Shown here: positions 5,040 to 6,841 of the stretch, piece by piece
Numbering within the stretch: the stretch's first letter is position 1
Layout: the number at the start of each line of letters is the position of its first letter
Assembly (NCBI RefSeq): GCF_002422095.1
Contig: NZ_DITB01000003.1
Span: forward strand, 1-6,841
Direction: 5' to 3'
Length of the DNA stretch: 6,841 bases
DNA from: Flavobacterium sp. UBA6195
GTDB lineage: Bacteria > Bacteroidota > Bacteroidia > Flavobacteriales > Flavobacteriaceae
Notes under the pieces: generated by a model
What the model was told of the DNA's origin: nothing
What the model saw: the letters and a program-made list of their open reading frames with translations, nothing else
Databases searched by the model: none
Translations under genes and position numbers: made by a program

Positions 5040-5883
5040 ACCCAATCTTTTTTCTGGCCGTCGATTGCTTATTGTAACGAAACATCAGAAAGAAGAAGTT
5101 ATAGCTCCTTTATTAGAAGCAGTTCTTGGTGTAACTTGTTTTGTAGTAAAAGATTTTGATACCGATAGTTTAGGTACTTTTTCAGGAGAAATTGCTAGAA
5201 AAGATAATCCTTTAACAACGTTAAGACAAAAATGTTGGGAAGGTATGCAATCGGAAGGATTTGATTTAGCAGTAGCAACTGAAGGTTCGTTTGGAAATCA
5301 TCCTACTGTTTTTTTTGCTCCAGCAAACGATGAATTTATCATGTTAATTGATCAAAAAAATAAGTTAGAAATTGTAGAACGAGTTTTGAGTTTGGATACC
5401 AATTTTGATTGTAGTGAAGTTAGTACCAAAGCAGAGTTAAAGGTTTTCTTAGATAAAGTTCAATTCCCTTCACATGGTGTTATTTTAAAAGATGCTAGTG
5501 AAAATTGGAGTAAAATATATAAAGGGGTGTCAAATTATGATTTAGCCGAAAAAATATTCGACACGATTATTGCTTCTGGTGGTGGTTGTTATATTGAAAC
5601 CGATATGCGAGCCATGCAAAACCCCACGCGAATGCAAATTATAAAAGAGGTTTGTTTAAAGTTAATTAACAAATTGCACTCGGTTTGCCCTGAATGTAAT
5701 TACCCCGGCTTTGGTGTGGTTGGTACCGAAGCCGGTTTGTTATGTAGTAGCTGTTCAATGCCAACACGCTCTACATCGGCTCATATTTACCAATGTCAAC
5801 ATTGTAATTTCGAATCTAAAGTTTTGTATCCGAATGGGAAGAAAACTGAAGACCCAATGTATTGCGATTTTTGTAACCCATAA
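5029..5883 (+). CDS. DUF6671-like protein with C-terminal double zinc ribbon
   Basis: A 284-residue cytoplasmic protein resembling the uncharacterised DUF6671 family. Residues 1-125 (NLFSGRRLLIVTKHQKEEVI; TFSGEIARKDNPLTTLRQKC; DLAVATEGSFG at 79-89) form an alpha/beta domain. Its motif order loosely recalls ITPase-like pyrophosphatases (ATKN..., then ET..GA..RA, then acidic-Gly), which is a speculative comparison. A middle region at 146-206 includes FPSHGVILK and ETDMRAMQNPTRM, well spaced for a substrate pocket. The C-terminus carries four CxxC pairs: Cys220/223, 239/242, 256/259 and 279/282, enough for two structural zinc sites. The protein ends in YCDFCNP. An in-frame TTG at 5017 would add four residues, but the ATG at 5029 leads straight into the conserved start and is preferred. 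It overlaps the previous gene by 11 bases and precedes the t6A synthase by 8. Confidence 0.82.
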   Translation: MKTKPNLFSGRRLLIVTKHQKEEVIAPLLEAVLGVTCFVVKDFDTDSLGTFSGEIARKDNPLTTLRQKCWEGMQSEGFDLAVATEGSFGNHPTVFFAPANDEFIMLIDQKNKLEIVERVLSLDTNFDCSEVSTKAELKVFLDKVQFPSHGVILKDASENWSKIYKGVSNYDLAEKIFDTIIASGGGCYIETDMRAMQNPTRMQIIKEVCLKLINKLHSVCPECNYPGFGVVGTEAGLLCSSCSMPTRSTSAHIYQCQHCNFESKVLYPNGKKTEDPMYCDFCNP

Positions 5884-5891
5884 AAGAAATA

Positions 5892-6841
5892 ATGATAAGT
5901 ACAGATATTAATTTAGCAGTTCAGCATCTTAATGAAAATGGAATCATAGGTTTTCCAACCGAAACCGTTTACGGATTGGCAGGAAATGCTTTTGAAACCG
6001 AAGCCATTCATAAAATATTTGACGTAAAAAAGCGTCCTACTTTTAATCCCTTAATCGTTCATATTAAAGGAATTGAAGATATAGAACAGGTTGCGCAAGA
6101 AATTCCACCAATGGCTTATGAATTAGCCAATGCTTTTTGGCCTGGACCATTAACGTTAATCTTAAAAAAGAAACCACATATTCCAGATTTAGTAACAGCA
6201 AATCAAGATACAGTGGCAGTGCGAGTTCCTAATCATGCCGTAGCTTTAGAGCTTTTGAATTATATAAATTTTCCTTTGGTAGCACCAAGTGCCAATCCTT
6301 TTACTAGTATTAGTCCAACAAGCGCTGAGCATGTTGAAAAATACTTTGGAAATCAAATCAATATGGTTTTAGATGGAGGAGAATGTGCTGCAGGTATTGA
6401 ATCTACAATTGTGGGTTTTGAAGATAATAAAGTTATAGTTTATCGATTAGGAGCTTTAACCCTTGAAGAAATTGAAAAAACTGCAGGAACTGTTTCTTTG
6501 GTAAATAAAAAAGAAAAAAAAACTATTGTTCCGGGCATGCTATTAAAACATTATGCTCCTAAAACTGATTTTATATTGACAAGAAATGTGCAACAAGAAT
6601 TAGAGTGGTACTCCGATAAAAAGGTAGGACTGCTTTTATTTGACTCTTATGTTTCGCACTATGATTCTAATTATCAAATTGTTTTATCTGAAGAAAGCGA
6701 TTTACAAGTAGCGGCTTCCCAATTATATAATGCCATGCATCAGTTAGATAAAATGAATTTAGATGTCATTATAGCAGAACGTTTACCCGAATATAGTTTG
6801 GGAGTTTCAATGAATGATCGATTAGAAAGAGCTTCAAAAAA
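5892..6841 (+). CDS. ywlC: L-threonylcarbamoyladenylate synthase, Sua5/YwlC type (3' end outside window)
   Basis: The frame is open from ATG 5892 to the window end: 316 complete codons, close to the usual length of the long Sua5 form, so only a few codons are missing. The enzyme makes threonylcarbamoyl-AMP from threonine, bicarbonate and ATP, the first step of tRNA t6A37 synthesis in the cytoplasm. The YrdC domain is residues 6-185 or so: FPTETVYGLAG (21-31), KIFDVKKRP (41-49), NPLIVHI, FWPGPLTLI (82-90), VRVPNH, APSAN (131-135) and GIESTIV (158-164). The linker PGMLLKHYAP (204-213), diagnostic of Sua5 proteins, leads to the Sua5 C-terminal domain, which ends with SMNDRLERAS. No frameshift is seen. 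It follows the DUF6671-like gene by 8 bases and probably shares its transcript. The family assignment is secure; the symbol follows common usage and is also written tsaC2 or sua5. Confidence 0.95.
   Translation, partial: MISTDINLAVQHLNENGIIGFPTETVYGLAGNAFETEAIHKIFDVKKRPTFNPLIVHIKGIEDIEQVAQEIPPMAYELANAFWPGPLTLILKKKPHIPDLVTANQDTVAVRVPNHAVALELLNYINFPLVAPSANPFTSISPTSAEHVEKYFGNQINMVLDGGECAAGIESTIVGFEDNKVIVYRLGALTLEEIEKTAGTVSLVNKKEKKTIVPGMLLKHYAPKTDFILTRNVQQELEWYSDKKVGLLLFDSYVSHYDSNYQIVLSEESDLQVAASQLYNAMHQLDKMNLDVIIAERLPEYSLGVSMNDRLERASK

Noticed and set aside
5711..5911. Plus-strand frame over the zinc-ribbon region
   Set aside because: It is out of frame with the conserved CxxC pairs and overlaps the start of the Sua5 gene; no support as a gene.

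Overview
The window looks like a chromosomal segment from the Bacteroidota, most likely a Flavobacterium-type member of the Flavobacteriaceae. It is strongly AT-rich, Shine-Dalgarno sequences are absent or weak, two candidate promoters carry the TAnnTTTG -7 element of this phylum, and the recognisable proteins (RHS-repeat tail, CbbR-like LysR regulator, DUF6671-type protein, Sua5/YwlC) all have a flavobacterial style. The genus assignment is inference; no rRNA or tRNA gene is present to anchor it.

Region 1 (1-1350) is the 3' end of an RHS-repeat polymorphic toxin. The last copy of the RHS core and its closing RHS-associated signature are followed by a variable C-terminal domain. That domain carries a His-Gly and a Gly-Cys motif arranged as in caspase-fold (clan CD, DUF4347-like) proteins. 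A 105-residue membrane-anchored protein starts nine bases later and is the natural candidate for its immunity protein. A strong hairpin terminator at 1424-1450 closes this block.

Region 2 (1451-2433) is a mobile-element scar. The 3' part of an XRE-type regulator gene (minus strand) runs without a break into a GC-rich block (about 62% GC over 1701-1790) that contains two hairpins. Next comes an intact REP-associated tyrosine transposase (RAYT, HUH family). The transposase is bracketed by a near-perfect 31-bp inverted repeat at 1764-1794 and 2399-2429, with one mismatch. The regulator has lost its DNA-binding half and is probably a pseudogene.

Region 3 (2434-3524) begins with a short stretch of apparent coding debris and continues with a lipoprotein of unknown function. 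By position this may be a leftover toxin-tail/immunity cassette of the RHS locus, but that is inference.

Region 4 (3562-6841) looks like stable chromosome. A CbbR-like LysR regulator (minus) is divergent from a tight four-gene plus-strand cluster: a 65-aa two-helix membrane protein, a 92-aa helical protein, a DUF6671-like protein with eight zinc-ribbon cysteines, and L-threonylcarbamoyladenylate synthase for tRNA t6A, cut by the window end. The first three overlap each other and the last follows after 8 bases, so they are probably cotranscribed.

The most interesting parts are the caspase-like RHS tail with its neighbour, the RAYT/REP composite that beheaded a regulator, and the uncharacterised DUF6671 cluster. 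None can be called new without database searches.
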